This document shows, one piece after another, positions 1-6,341 of a stretch of DNA of 7,453 nt. The translations under genes and the position numbers were made by a program. The notes under the pieces were generated by a model. That model was not told the origin of the DNA and made no database searches. It was given only the letters and a program-made list of their open reading frames with translations. Position 1 is the first letter of the stretch; every line of letters starts with the position of its first letter. Location of the stretch: positions 1-7,453 of the forward strand of contig VAYX01000141.1 of assembly GCA_005885325.1 (NCBI GenBank), given 5' to 3'. This DNA comes from Actinomycetota bacterium (GTDB lineage: Bacteria > Actinomycetota > UBA4738 > HRBIN12).

Positions 1-1
1 G

Positions 2-730
2 GCCGGCGGGCGCCCCGCAGCGGTCGCCGCCGCGCCCTCGCTGGCGCCGGCGGGTCGCCTTCCGGCGGTCCCCGACACGGAGAGTCGAATCCACGTCCGC
101 GTTGCCGACACCGTGCCGTCCCGGCTACCGGCCGAGGGCGTACCGCCGGGATGGACCACGAAGGAGTTCGTGGGCCGGGCGTCGGTGGAGCTCGTCAGGG
201 ACGAGAACCGCCTGGCCCTCCGGCTCCGGAGCGAGCAGTCGTCGTTCGCCCTCTACCGGGACGTGGTCGTCGACCTCCGCGAGTTCCCCTTCCTCTCGTG
301 GTCCTGGAAGGTCGTCCAGCTCCCGGACGGGGGAGACATCCGCGAGCGCGCCCGCGACGACCAGGCGGCGCAGCTCTACGTGATCTTCCCGCGCTGGCCG
401 TCGCCCCTCCGGAGCAGCGACGTGCTGGGCTACGTGTGGGACACGCGCGCGCCGGTCGGCACGCGGCTCACGAGCACCCAGGCCTCGAACGTCAAGGTCA
501 TCGTCGTGGCCTCGGGGAGCGCCCAGCGGGGTGTCTGGCGGGTCGAGCAGCGGGCCGTCGTTCAGGACTACGTCGCTCTCTTCGGCCGGCAGCCCCCGCG
601 GGTGGGGCGGGTGGCCGTCATGATCGACACCAACGACACCCGGGGGGCTGCCGAGGCCCTCGTCGGCGACATCGCCTTCGCCCGGGAGCGTTCCGAAAGC
701 ATGGAAATCCCAACGTCTATGCTAAGATGA
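2..730 (+). CDS. DUF3047 family protein, 5' end outside the window
   Basis: The reading frame is open from the left edge to TGA at 728-730, so 242 residues are visible and the true start lies upstream. An internal ATG exists at 113, but the frame continues above it without a stop. The order of conserved pieces matches DUF3047: a Gly-Trp (GW) near residue 51, a FPFLSWSWKV strand, the acidic DDQAAQLYVIF segment, GYVWDT, a VVASG strand followed by GVWRVEQR, DYVALFG, and the terminal MIDTNDT ... GDIAF block. This family is mostly a beta-sandwich of unknown function, often in exported proteins of environmental Proteobacteria; no enzyme activity is established to my knowledge. The visible N-terminal stretch is rich in Ala and Pro, which could be the end of a signal peptide or a linker. 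The SPOR-domain gene starts on its stop codon, suggesting cotranscription. Family assignment is from recognised motifs, not a search. Confidence 0.82.
   Translation, partial: AGGRPAAVAAAPSLAPAGRLPAVPDTESRIHVRVADTVPSRLPAEGVPPGWTTKEFVGRASVELVRDENRLALRLRSEQSSFALYRDVVVDLREFPFLSWSWKVVQLPDGGDIRERARDDQAAQLYVIFPRWPSPLRSSDVLGYVWDTRAPVGTRLTSTQASNVKVIVVASGSAQRGVWRVEQRAVVQDYVALFGRQPPRVGRVAVMIDTNDTRGAAEALVGDIAFARERSESMEIPTSMLR
718..723 (+). promoter_or_regulatory. -10-like hexamer TATGCT ahead of the SPOR gene
   Basis: TATGCT lies 18 bases ahead of the second possible start (ATG 736) of the SPOR gene, inside the last codons of the DUF3047 gene. No convincing -35 box sits 16-18 bases upstream; TTCCGA at 691-696 is 21 bases away. 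If used, the transcript would begin near 730 and ATG 736 would be almost leaderless, which would fit the absence of a Shine-Dalgarno sequence. This is a weak call. Confidence 0.25.
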
Positions 731-1731
731 CGCGCATGGCGGATCCGGAGCGTCCGCGCGACGATCTCGAGGACGACGAGCAGCGCTTCGAGGACGAGGG
801 CCGGCGGTCGATTTTTTCCGCGCTCTGGTTCCGCGCGATCCTCGTCGTGGTCGTGCTCGGCGTCGTCGCGGCCGTCGCGGTTCCGTACGTTCTCGAGCTC
901 GCCAACCAGCCGGCGCCGAAGCCGACGGTTGCCGCGCGACCGGAGACGCCGCCGTCACCCGCACCTATGGCGCCGCCCGCGGAGACCCCACCGGCGCCGA
1001 CTGCCGCGCCCGCGCCCACGATGGAGAAGCCGCCCGCCCCCGAGAGGCCGCCGTTCGCGGAGAGGGCGCCCGCTCCGGAGAGATCGACGCCGGCACCCGC
1101 GCCCGCGAAGAAGGCGGACACGCGGACGAGCGCGGTCGCGAAGGAATCGACGACGCCGCGCCCGAAGGCGCCGAGCCCCGCGCCGACAATGCAGGGCCCC
1201 GGCGCGTACTTCGTGCAGGTCGGCGCGTTCAAGAGCCCGGAGACGGCCAAGCGGCTCGCGACACGATTGCGTGAGCTCAAGTACACCGTGCAAGAAACGC
1301 CGATGAGCGGCGGCGCGAAAACGGAGCGTGCGAGCGCTCCCGCGCCGAGCTCGCCGGCAGCCGGCGACAAGTACGACGTGTACGTGACGGGCGGCACGGC
1401 CGCGGACATCAACGCGAAGCTCGGTCCGAAGGGACTCACGTCCGAGCCGTCGGCCGGCGGCGTCGTCGTGAAGCCGAGCCTGCCGCTGCGGGACGCGGTC
1501 GCGCTCTCGAAAGATCTCGCGGTCGACGGGCTCAAGGTGCAGGTGCGACGGTCGAGCAGCGGCGCCGCGTCGGCGCCCGCGGCGGCCGCGGCGGTCGGGC
1601 CTGCGTCGAGCGCCGACGGGCTCTATCGCGTTCGCGTCGGCCCGTTCGACGATCGCGCGGCCGCGACGTCCACGCTTCGTGAGCTCCAGCAGCGCGGCTA
1701 CACGCCGTTCATCGCGCGAGCCGGTCAGTGA
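727..1731 (+). CDS. Membrane-anchored SPOR-domain protein
   Basis: This 334-residue protein has the layout of bitopic SPOR proteins such as DedD or FtsN, which bind denuded peptidoglycan glycans at the division site. Residues 1-32 are charged and acidic (cytoplasmic), residues about 33-56 form one hydrophobic membrane span, and about 60-155 are a Pro/Ala-rich periplasmic linker. A clear SPOR half follows (YFVQVGAF at 161-168), then a diverged SPOR-like block starting at KYDVYV (215-220), and a C-terminal unit (LYRVRVGPF at 299-307). A Ser/Ala/Pro-rich insert separates the first two units, so the domain is either split or repeated. The start at 727 is chosen because its ATG overlaps the upstream TGA (ATGA); ATG 736 is a good alternative, and neither has a clear Shine-Dalgarno. 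The open frame further upstream is a shadow of the DUF3047 gene. SPOR assignment is firm; a specific gene name is not justified. Confidence 0.85.
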   Translation: MTRMADPERPRDDLEDDEQRFEDEGRRSIFSALWFRAILVVVVLGVVAAVAVPYVLELANQPAPKPTVAARPETPPSPAPMAPPAETPPAPTAAPAPTMEKPPAPERPPFAERAPAPERSTPAPAPAKKADTRTSAVAKESTTPRPKAPSPAPTMQGPGAYFVQVGAFKSPETAKRLATRLRELKYTVQETPMSGGAKTERASAPAPSSPAAGDKYDVYVTGGTAADINAKLGPKGLTSEPSAGGVVVKPSLPLRDAVALSKDLAVDGLKVQVRRSSSGAASAPAAAAAVGPASSADGLYRVRVGPFDDRAAATSTLRELQQRGYTPFIARAGQ

Positions 1732-1770
1732 CCGCCGGAGCCGCGTGGACCTCCCGGGCCGCGTCTCCAG

Positions 1771-1780
1771 AGGGAGGTGA
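1771..1780 (+). promoter_or_regulatory. Strong ribosome binding site for ihfA
   Basis: AGGGAGGTGA contains an 8-base match (GGAGGTGA) to the anti-Shine-Dalgarno sequence and ends 9 bases before the GTG at 1790. It is the best ribosome binding site in the window and fixes the GTG as the start of ihfA. It suggests high translation, as expected for an abundant nucleoid protein. Confidence 0.8.
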
Positions 1781-1789
1781 CGTCCAACC

Positions 1790-2071
1790 GTGACGAAGAA
1801 CGATCTGGTCAATGCGGTGGCCAACCACGGCCTCTCGAAGCGGCAGTCGTCATCGGTCGTCGAATCGGTGTTCGACATCATCTTTCGCTGCTTCGAAAAG
1901 GGTGAAGACGTGAAGATCGTCGGGTTCGGGCATTTCCGGATCCGCCGCAAGGCATCGCGCCGCGGGCGGAATCCACAGACCGGCGAGTCCATCGAGATCA
2001 CGGCGCGCAAGGTGCTCACGTTCAAGCCAAGCAAGGGGCTCAAACAACGGATCAATACACAAACGGCGTGA
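1790..2071 (+). CDS. ihfA: Integration host factor subunit alpha
   Basis: A 93-residue HU/IHF-family DNA-bending protein. IHF is normally an alpha/beta heterodimer that makes sharp bends at specific sites and shapes transcription, replication and recombination. Family signs are the N-terminal helices with LSKRQSSSVVESVF (15-28), the GFGHFRIR strand (45-52), and the beta-arm RNPQTGE (60-66), whose Pro62 should be the intercalating proline. ITARKVLTFKPSKGLKQRI (70-88) closely resembles the IHF-alpha C-terminus (ITARRVVTFRP in E. coli) more than HU or IHF-beta, so I call it alpha. GTG start, set by the strong Shine-Dalgarno 9 bases upstream. The next gene starts on its stop codon (GTGA). In many bacteria ihfA is next to pheT; here a SPOR gene precedes it, while the downstream short MerR gene and proline tRNA form, as I recall, a common deltaproteobacterial arrangement. 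The beta subunit is not in the window. Confidence 0.92.
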   Translation: MTKNDLVNAVANHGLSKRQSSSVVESVFDIIFRCFEKGEDVKIVGFGHFRIRRKASRRGRNPQTGESIEITARKVLTFKPSKGLKQRINTQTA

Positions 2072-2421
2072 CGACGGAAGTCGCCGAGAAGCTCTACTAC
2101 CGCATCGGGGAGGTCGAAGCGATCACGGCCGTCCCCGCGTACGTCCTTCGCTACTGGGAATCGGAATTCAAGCTGCTCCGGCCCAAGAAGAATCCGGCCG
2201 GCCAGCGCCTGTACCGCCCCCGCGATCTCGAGCTCGTCCAGCGGATCAAGACGCTCCTCTACGACGAGCGGCTGACGCTGGAAGGCGCCAAGAAGCGGCT
2301 CATCGCCGAGTCGCGCCGCACCGACCAGCTCGAGCTCGGCATGAAGGAAACGGCATACGCGGACGCGCTCAGGCGCATTCGCGACCGACTCGGCGTGCTG
2401 CGCACGCGTCTGGGTTCTTGA
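2068..2421 (+). CDS. Short MerR-type transcriptional regulator
   Basis: A 117-residue protein with a MerR winged helix-turn-helix. YYRIGEVEAITAVPAYVLRY (10-29) covers the recognition helix region, W30 and E31 follow, and the wing has QRLYR at 46-50 with the usual DLELVQRIK helix after it. The C-terminal 35 residues are a charged helix with no obvious ligand domain and no cysteine, so a metal- or redox-sensing role is unlikely and the effector is unknown. The GTG start overlaps the ihfA stop (GTGA), indicating translational coupling, and there is no separate ribosome binding site. MerR proteins of this short type often follow ihfA in deltaproteobacteria-like genomes (from memory). The stop codon lies inside the -35 box of the tRNA-Pro(GGG) promoter. 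Class assignment is firm; the target is unknown, though MerR-type regulators usually bind unusually spaced promoters. Confidence 0.88.
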   Translation: MTTEVAEKLYYRIGEVEAITAVPAYVLRYWESEFKLLRPKKNPAGQRLYRPRDLELVQRIKTLLYDERLTLEGAKKRLIAESRRTDQLELGMKETAYADALRRIRDRLGVLRTRLGS

Positions 2422-2446
2422 AGCCCCCCGGGATATCTGCGACAAT
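2418..2446 (+). promoter_or_regulatory. Sigma-70 promoter of tRNA-Pro(GGG)
   Basis: A -35 box TTGAAG (2418-2423) and a -10 box GACAAT (2441-2446) are separated by exactly 17 bases. Transcription would start near 2453, about 8 bases before the mature 5' end of the tRNA at 2461. The -35 box overlaps the merR stop codon. This is the best two-box promoter in the window. Confidence 0.65.
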
Positions 2447-2460
2447 TCACGTCTAGCGGT

Positions 2461-2537
<77 letters not shown>

Positions 2538-2548
2538 TTTTTCTCCTC

Positions 2549-2554
2549 TATCAT
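2549..2554 (+). promoter_or_regulatory. -10-like hexamer TATCAT ahead of surE
   Basis: TATCAT lies 19 bases before the surE ATG, in the 30-base gap after tRNA-Pro(GGG). No -35 match stands 16-18 bases upstream, where the 3' end of the tRNA lies. If active it would give a leader of about 7 bases, fitting the lack of any Shine-Dalgarno ahead of surE. Weak call. Confidence 0.25.
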
Positions 2555-2567
2555 TAGCCGCGCCTTT

Positions 2568-3383
2568 ATGTCTGTCGTGGTCCTCACCAACGATGACGGT
2601 ATCCACGCGCCCGGCCTCGCGGCGCTCGAGAAGGCGCTCGGCGAGCTCGGAGACGTGTACGTCGTGGCGCCCGAGCGCGAGCAGAGCACCTGCGGGCACG
2701 CGCTGACGTTGCACCGGCCGCTCAGACCCCACCGGCTCGCTGAGCGTCGCTTCGCGGTCAACGGCACGCCGGCCGATTGCGTGAACCTGGCGGTCCTGGG
2801 CTTCCTGCCGGCGCCGCCCGTGCTGATCGTGTCGGGCATCAATCACGGCGCCAATCTCGGCGACGACGTCACCTACTCCGGCACCATCGCCGCCGCCATG
2901 GAGGGCACGATCCTGGGCGTACCGTCCATTGCGGTGTCGCTCGTGGACGGGGGCGACTTCGACGTGGCCGGTCGGGTGGCGCGTCTGATCGCGATGCGCG
3001 TGCTGGTGTCGGGACTGCCGCCGAGGACGCTGCTGAACGTGAACGTGCCGGCGCAGCCGCCGCTCGGCATCCGGCTGGCGCGCCTCGGCAATCGCGTCTA
3101 TCTGGACAAGATCGTCGAGCAGGCCGATCCGCGCGGCCGGAGCCATTACTGGATCGGCGGCGGCGATCCCCAATGGGATTCGCTCGAGGGCACGGACATG
3201 GGCGCGGTGCACGAGGGCTTCGTCTCGTTGACGCCGCTCCATCTCGATCTCACCAACCATCGCGCGATGATGCAGCTCGACGACTGGCCCGCCGGCTTGA
3301 CCGCGCAGCTCCGGGGCGAGACCGCGCGGCCGCCCCGCCGGGCCGCCGCCACACCCCCGACGAGGAAGCCGCGGAGAGGGTAG
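2568..3383 (+). CDS. surE: 5'/3'-nucleotidase SurE
   Basis: A 271-residue survival protein SurE, a metal-dependent phosphatase that dephosphorylates nucleoside monophosphates and, in E. coli, short polyphosphate; it is cytoplasmic. The metal-site residues expected for the family are present: Asp9 and Asp10 in VVLTNDDGI (4-12), Ser40 in APEREQS (34-40), and Asn92 in VSGINHGANLG (88-98). FAVNGTPADCVNLA (62-75) and SGTIAAAMEG (104-113) are further family blocks. ATG 2568 is chosen because it sits directly before the first strand; an in-frame GTG at 2502 would start inside the tRNA gene and is rejected. There is no visible ribosome binding site. The last 24 residues are an Arg/Pro-rich tail with no family counterpart that I recall. 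Its TAG overlaps the pcm start by one base. surE next to pcm is a widespread pairing tied to stationary-phase survival. Confidence 0.95.
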   Translation: MSVVVLTNDDGIHAPGLAALEKALGELGDVYVVAPEREQSTCGHALTLHRPLRPHRLAERRFAVNGTPADCVNLAVLGFLPAPPVLIVSGINHGANLGDDVTYSGTIAAAMEGTILGVPSIAVSLVDGGDFDVAGRVARLIAMRVLVSGLPPRTLLNVNVPAQPPLGIRLARLGNRVYLDKIVEQADPRGRSHYWIGGGDPQWDSLEGTDMGAVHEGFVSLTPLHLDLTNHRAMMQLDDWPAGLTAQLRGETARPPRRAAATPPTRKPRRG

Positions 3384-4039
3384 TGGAGCGGCCGCGCGAC
3401 GCATACGAATCGGCCCGGGCGCGCATGGTGGAGGAGCAGCTCGCGCGCCGCGAGGTCACCGACGAGCGCGTGCTCGCCGTGATGCGGCGCGTGCCGCGGC
3501 ATCTGTTCGTGGAGGAGGCGCTGCGCGATCGCGCCTACGGCGATCACCCCCTGCCGATCGGCGAGGAGCAGACGATCTCGCAGCCGTACATCGTGGGCTT
3601 CATGTCGCAGCTCCTCGAGCTCTCCGGCCAGGAGAAGGTTCTCGAGGTCGGCACCGGCTCGGGCTACCAGACGGCCGTGCTCGCCGAGCTCGCGCGGCGC
3701 GTCTGCTCGGTCGAGCGGCTGCCCCGGTTGGCCGAGCGCGCCCGCGCCCTCCTCGAGCGGCTCGGCTACGACAACGTCTGGGTGCGCGTCGGCAGCGGCA
3801 CCCTCGGCTGGCCCGACGAGGCGCCGTTCGATAGGATACTGGTGACGGCCGGCGGGCCGTCGGTGCCGCCGCCGCTCTTCCAGCAGCTCGGCGAGGGCGG
3901 CCGCATGGTAGTGCCGGTCGGCGACGCCGTGAACCAGGTCTTGACCGTCGTCGAGAAAGTTCGAGGCGAAATGAAGACGCGCCTGTGCGGCGAGTGCAAG
4001 TTCGTGAAGCTGGTGGGAAAGTACGCCTGGGAGGTTTGA
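3383..4039 (+). CDS. pcm: Protein-L-isoaspartate O-methyltransferase
   Basis: A 218-residue PCMT. It uses S-adenosylmethionine to methylate isoaspartyl residues in aged proteins, starting their repair. AYGDHPLPIGEEQTISQPYI (51-70) is the hallmark substrate-side block, VLEVGTGSGYQTAVLA (86-101) is SAM motif I, CSVER (108-112) carries the acidic residue for the ribose, and APFDRILVTAG (147-157) is motif II. The usual GDG before GW is GSG here (137-139), replacing a well-conserved aspartate. A CxxC pair (Cys202, Cys205) lies near the C-terminus. The GTG start overlaps the surE TAG (TAGTG) and has GGAGAGGG at 3373-3380 as ribosome binding site. Length fits the bacterial family (about 208-220). 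In E. coli pcm is followed directly by nlpD; here a tRNA and acyP intervene. Confidence 0.95.
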   Translation: MERPRDAYESARARMVEEQLARREVTDERVLAVMRRVPRHLFVEEALRDRAYGDHPLPIGEEQTISQPYIVGFMSQLLELSGQEKVLEVGTGSGYQTAVLAELARRVCSVERLPRLAERARALLERLGYDNVWVRVGSGTLGWPDEAPFDRILVTAGGPSVPPPLFQQLGEGGRMVVPVGDAVNQVLTVVEKVRGEMKTRLCGECKFVKLVGKYAWEV

Positions 4040-4047
4040 CGACCCTG

Positions 4048-4053
4048 TACAAT
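4048..4053 (+). promoter_or_regulatory. -10-like hexamer TACAAT ahead of tRNA-Pro(CGG)
   Basis: TACAAT is 19 bases before the tRNA 5' end, nearly the same spacing as the -10 box of the other proline tRNA (20 bases). A TTGACG exists at 4036-4041 but only 6 bases away, too close to be its -35, and no other -35 match is visible. Read-through from pcm is an alternative source of the tRNA transcript. Confidence 0.35.
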
Positions 4054-4066
4054 GAGCCGGTCGCGT

Positions 4067-4143
<77 letters not shown>

Positions 4144-4149
4144 TCTCTC

Positions 4150-4189
4150 CGCCCGTCCGGCTGCCGGTTGTCACGCGGCCGGACGGGCG
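4150..4189 (+). terminator. 12-bp GC-rich hairpin between tRNA-Pro(CGG) and acyP
   Basis: CGCCCGTCCGGC (4150-4161) pairs perfectly with GCCGGACGGGCG (4178-4189), leaving a 16-base loop. No T-run follows, so this is not a classical intrinsic terminator. It may act as a weak or factor-assisted terminator, a 3' processing or stability element for the tRNA, or an RNA structure ahead of acyP, whose GTG is 22 bases downstream. Confidence 0.4.
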
Positions 4190-4211
4190 ACCGAAATCCG
4201 GGCCACGATCG

Positions 4212-4511
4212 GTGAGCAAGTCGAAATCGGCGGCAGAAATCATCGTCGAGGGACGGGTCCAGGGTGTCGGATATCGCAACTACGCGCAGCGGCGAGGCTC
4301 GAGCCTCGGGCTCGCCGGCTTCGTCATGAACCTCAAGGACGGGCGCGTGCGGGCCCGGGCCGAAGGGCCGCGTCCGGTCATCGAAGAGTTCATCCGCGAG
4401 CTCGGCAAGGGACCACCCCTCTCGCTCGTCGAGAACGTGAAGGTTCGCTGGCTGCCGCCGTCGGGTCGGTTCGACGAGTTCGGCATCCGGTACGCGGAGT
4501 TCGAATCGTGA
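4212..4511 (+). CDS. acyP: Acylphosphatase
   Basis: A 99-residue acylphosphatase, a small cytoplasmic enzyme that hydrolyses carboxyl-phosphate bonds such as those of acetyl phosphate or carbamoyl phosphate. The phosphate-binding loop EGRVQGVGYRNY (13-24) contains the catalytic Arg22, and GFVMNLKDGRV (36-46) contains the catalytic Asn40. The GTG start at 4212 gives the usual short N-terminal extension before the first strand; no clear ribosome binding site is present. The stop overlaps the GTG of the nlpD-like gene. The physiological substrate of bacterial acylphosphatases is poorly defined. Its place between pcm and nlpD is not part of the E. coli-type cluster. Confidence 0.93.
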   Translation: MSKSKSAAEIIVEGRVQGVGYRNYAQRRGSSLGLAGFVMNLKDGRVRARAEGPRPVIEEFIRELGKGPPLSLVENVKVRWLPPSGRFDEFGIRYAEFES

Positions 4512-5302
4512 GGGTGGGCGCGCTCCGCGAGGGCGCCGTGCTCGGGCTCGCGACGCTGGGGCTGATAGTCGCGCTCGGGCCGGTGGCCGCGCACGCCGAG
4601 CCGCGCGTGCCGCAGCGCGCGCACGAGGTGAAGCCCGGCGACACCCTCACCGCGATCGCGAAGAAGTACGGCATCACGGTGGCCGCGCTCGTGAGGGCCA
4701 ACAACCTGCCCGGCCCGGATGCCATCAAGGTCGGCCAGCGCCTGGTCATTCCGTCGGGGGACACGGTCGTCGCGGGGCGGGGGAGTGCGCCCGCGCCGAC
4801 TCCGACCGTCCGGCCCGTGTCGGTCTCGAGGGCGCGGGCGCCGACCCGGCTCGTCCTCGCGGTGCCCGCCTTCGACAGCTCGATCGTGCCCTTCACGTGG
4901 CCCGTCGAGGGCCCAGTCGTCTCGACCTTCGGCCAGCGTCGGAGCGGCTGGCACGGCGGCATCGACATCAAGGCGCCGCTCGGGACGCCGGTGTGGGCCG
5001 CGGCGGGCGGCGTGGTCATCGCGAGCGGCGTGGAGACCGCCTACGGGCTCGTCGTCAAGATCGAGCACCGGCATGGCTTCGTGACCGTCTACGCCCACAA
5101 CGACGTCAACCTCGTCGAGGTCGGGGACCGTGTCGACGCCGGAGAGATGATCGCCCTGGTCGGCCAGACCGGCCGGGCCACGACTCATCACGTGCACTTC
5201 GAGATCCGGTACGAGGGGCTCGCCTACAATCCGCTCTACTTGCTCCCGCTGCCACCGCGGTTCGCGCAGGTCGACGAGACGGTCGAGCGACCACATGAGT
5301 GA
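4508..5302 (+). CDS. nlpD: Secreted LysM-M23 peptidase, NlpD type
   Basis: A 264-residue cell-wall protein. Residues 1-30 are a signal peptide with AHA before a likely signal peptidase I cut at Ala30; there is no lipobox cysteine, unlike the lipoprotein NlpD of E. coli. One LysM domain (about 39-83, HEVKPGDTLTAIAKKYGI ... GQRLVIPSG) should bind peptidoglycan. An Ala/Pro/Arg-rich linker leads to an M23 (LytM) domain (about 134-255). Its metal and catalytic positions are all present: His149 and Asp153 in HGGID, His197 in YAHN, and His228/His230 in HVHFEIR. E. coli NlpD lacks several of these and acts only as an amidase activator, so this protein may cut peptide cross-links itself. The GTG overlaps the acyP stop (GTGA), with GGAG at 4496-4499 as ribosome binding site. 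The next gene overlaps by 8 bases. Name given by domain layout and position before the sigma factor. Confidence 0.88.
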   Translation: MRVGALREGAVLGLATLGLIVALGPVAAHAEPRVPQRAHEVKPGDTLTAIAKKYGITVAALVRANNLPGPDAIKVGQRLVIPSGDTVVAGRGSAPAPTPTVRPVSVSRARAPTRLVLAVPAFDSSIVPFTWPVEGPVVSTFGQRRSGWHGGIDIKAPLGTPVWAAAGGVVIASGVETAYGLVVKIEHRHGFVTVYAHNDVNLVEVGDRVDAGEMIALVGQTGRATTHHVHFEIRYEGLAYNPLYLLPLPPRFAQVDETVERPHE

Positions 5303-6215
5303 GGAGGCCGAAGAGGCCGTTCCCGACCAGTCGCTCGACACCCTCGTCGACGAGGTCGACAACGAGGTCCGCGAGGAGACGCGCGAGACCAGCCGCGAGA
5401 ACCTCAGAGTTTACTTGAAGGAGATCTCGCGGATCCCGCTCCTCTCCCGCGAGGACGAGGTGGCGCTGGCGCGGCGCGTACGCGAGGGCGACGCCGCCGC
5501 CAAGGCTCGGCTCACCGAGGCCAACCTGCGGCTCGTGGTCCAGATCGCGCGGCGCTATCTCAACCGCGGCCTCCCGCTGCCGGACCTGATCGAGGAGGGC
5601 AACATCGGGCTCCTGCGCGCGGTCGAGAAATTCGACGGCACACGCGGCACGCGATTCTCGACGTACGCGACCTGGTGGATCCGCCAGGCGGTCGTCCGCG
5701 CGCTGGCGAACCAGGCGCGGACCATCCGTTTGCCGGTGCACGTCGAGCTCCTGCTCGGGCGCTACCAGCGTGAGCAGCAGCGGCTCTCCCAGGCCCTCGA
5801 GCGGCCGCCGACGATGGAAGAGCTGGCGGCGGCCCTCGGCACCACCGTGGAGCAGATCGAGGAGCTCGAGGAGATTCGCCAGCAGCCCGTGTCGCTCGAG
5901 ACGCCGGTGGGCGAGGGCGCGGGCCGCGTGAGCGACCTCGTCGCCGATCCGTCGGCGGACCCGAGCAGCGCCATCGCCGCCCTCTTCCGCGAGCGCGCCA
6001 ACCTCGTGACCGTGCTCGACGACCTCGCCGCCAACGAGCGCACCGTGCTGCGGCGCCGGTTCGGCCTCGAGGGCGACCCGCCCGAGAGCCTCGAGGCGAT
6101 CGGCCGCCGGCTCGGGCTGACGCGCGAGCGAATCCGTCAGATCGAGGGGGGCGGGCTGCGCAAGCTTCGTGCGCTCCTGGCCGCCCGCGGCATCGACGCG
6201 ACCGATCTCCTCTGA
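5295..6215 (+). CDS. rpoS: RpoS-type group 2 sigma-70 factor
   Basis: A 306-residue sigma-70 family factor that would direct RNA polymerase to stress or stationary-phase promoters. There is no long region 1.1. Region 1.2 begins at about residue 36 (NLRVYLKEI); region 2 includes EGNIGLL (101-107) and the -10 recognition segment FSTYATWWIRQAV (121-133); region 3 follows; region 4 (about 237-295) includes ESLEAIGRRLGLTRERIRQI, which reads the -35 box. It has the length of RpoS (330 in E. coli) rather than RpoD, and the C-terminal GIDATDLL resembles the GLNIEALF end of RpoS. Position after an nlpD-like gene supports orthology. ATG 5295 overlaps the nlpD stop by 8 bases, so translation is probably coupled. 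Region 4.2 reads IEGGGLRKLR, three glycines where relatives have fewer. An internal promoter in nlpD, as in E. coli, cannot be judged here. Confidence 0.92.
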   Translation: MSEEAEEAVPDQSLDTLVDEVDNEVREETRETSRENLRVYLKEISRIPLLSREDEVALARRVREGDAAAKARLTEANLRLVVQIARRYLNRGLPLPDLIEEGNIGLLRAVEKFDGTRGTRFSTYATWWIRQAVVRALANQARTIRLPVHVELLLGRYQREQQRLSQALERPPTMEELAAALGTTVEQIEELEEIRQQPVSLETPVGEGAGRVSDLVADPSADPSSAIAALFRERANLVTVLDDLAANERTVLRRRFGLEGDPPESLEAIGRRLGLTRERIRQIEGGGLRKLRALLAARGIDATDLL

Positions 6216-6241
6216 CCCCCGTTGACGCTGCCACGCCCCGG

Positions 6242-6341
6242 CGGGCGTTCGCGCGCCACCCGCACTACGAGATCGCCCACGCGGGCCAAGATCCTCTGGG
6301 ACAACTGCGCGCGTCTATACAAACTCGATGGCGGGCGGTGA
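6242..6341 (+). pseudogene. Frameshifted C-terminal stub of an amidohydrolase (probable)
   Basis: From 6276, in one frame, the sequence reads PTRAKILWDNCARLYKLDGG before TGA at 6339-6341. This is the typical last helix of amidohydrolase-2 (TIM-barrel metal hydrolase) proteins, which end in a KIL-x-x-N-x-x-R-L-Y-x-L signature. Just upstream, in a different frame, 6242-6271 reads RAFARHPHYE, which could be the preceding part, implying a frameshift near 6272-6278. No barrel or metal-binding residues are present and only 26 bases separate the first piece from the rpoS stop, so the body of the gene is missing. The end overlaps the minus-strand small gene. The C-terminal match is convincing to me; the upstream piece is less so. 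Chance similarity is possible for such a short segment. Confidence 0.45.

Noticed and set aside
151..726. Upstream extension of the SPOR reading frame (a 526-residue frame)
   Set aside because: It lies over the DUF3047 gene, its translation is Arg/Pro/Gly-rich without any domain, and the SPOR protein's acidic N-terminus and membrane span begin naturally at 727.
6233..6248. Hairpin ACGCCC/GGGCGT just after rpoS as an intrinsic terminator
   Set aside because: The stem is only 6 bp with two T after it; such stems are frequent by chance in GC-rich sequence.
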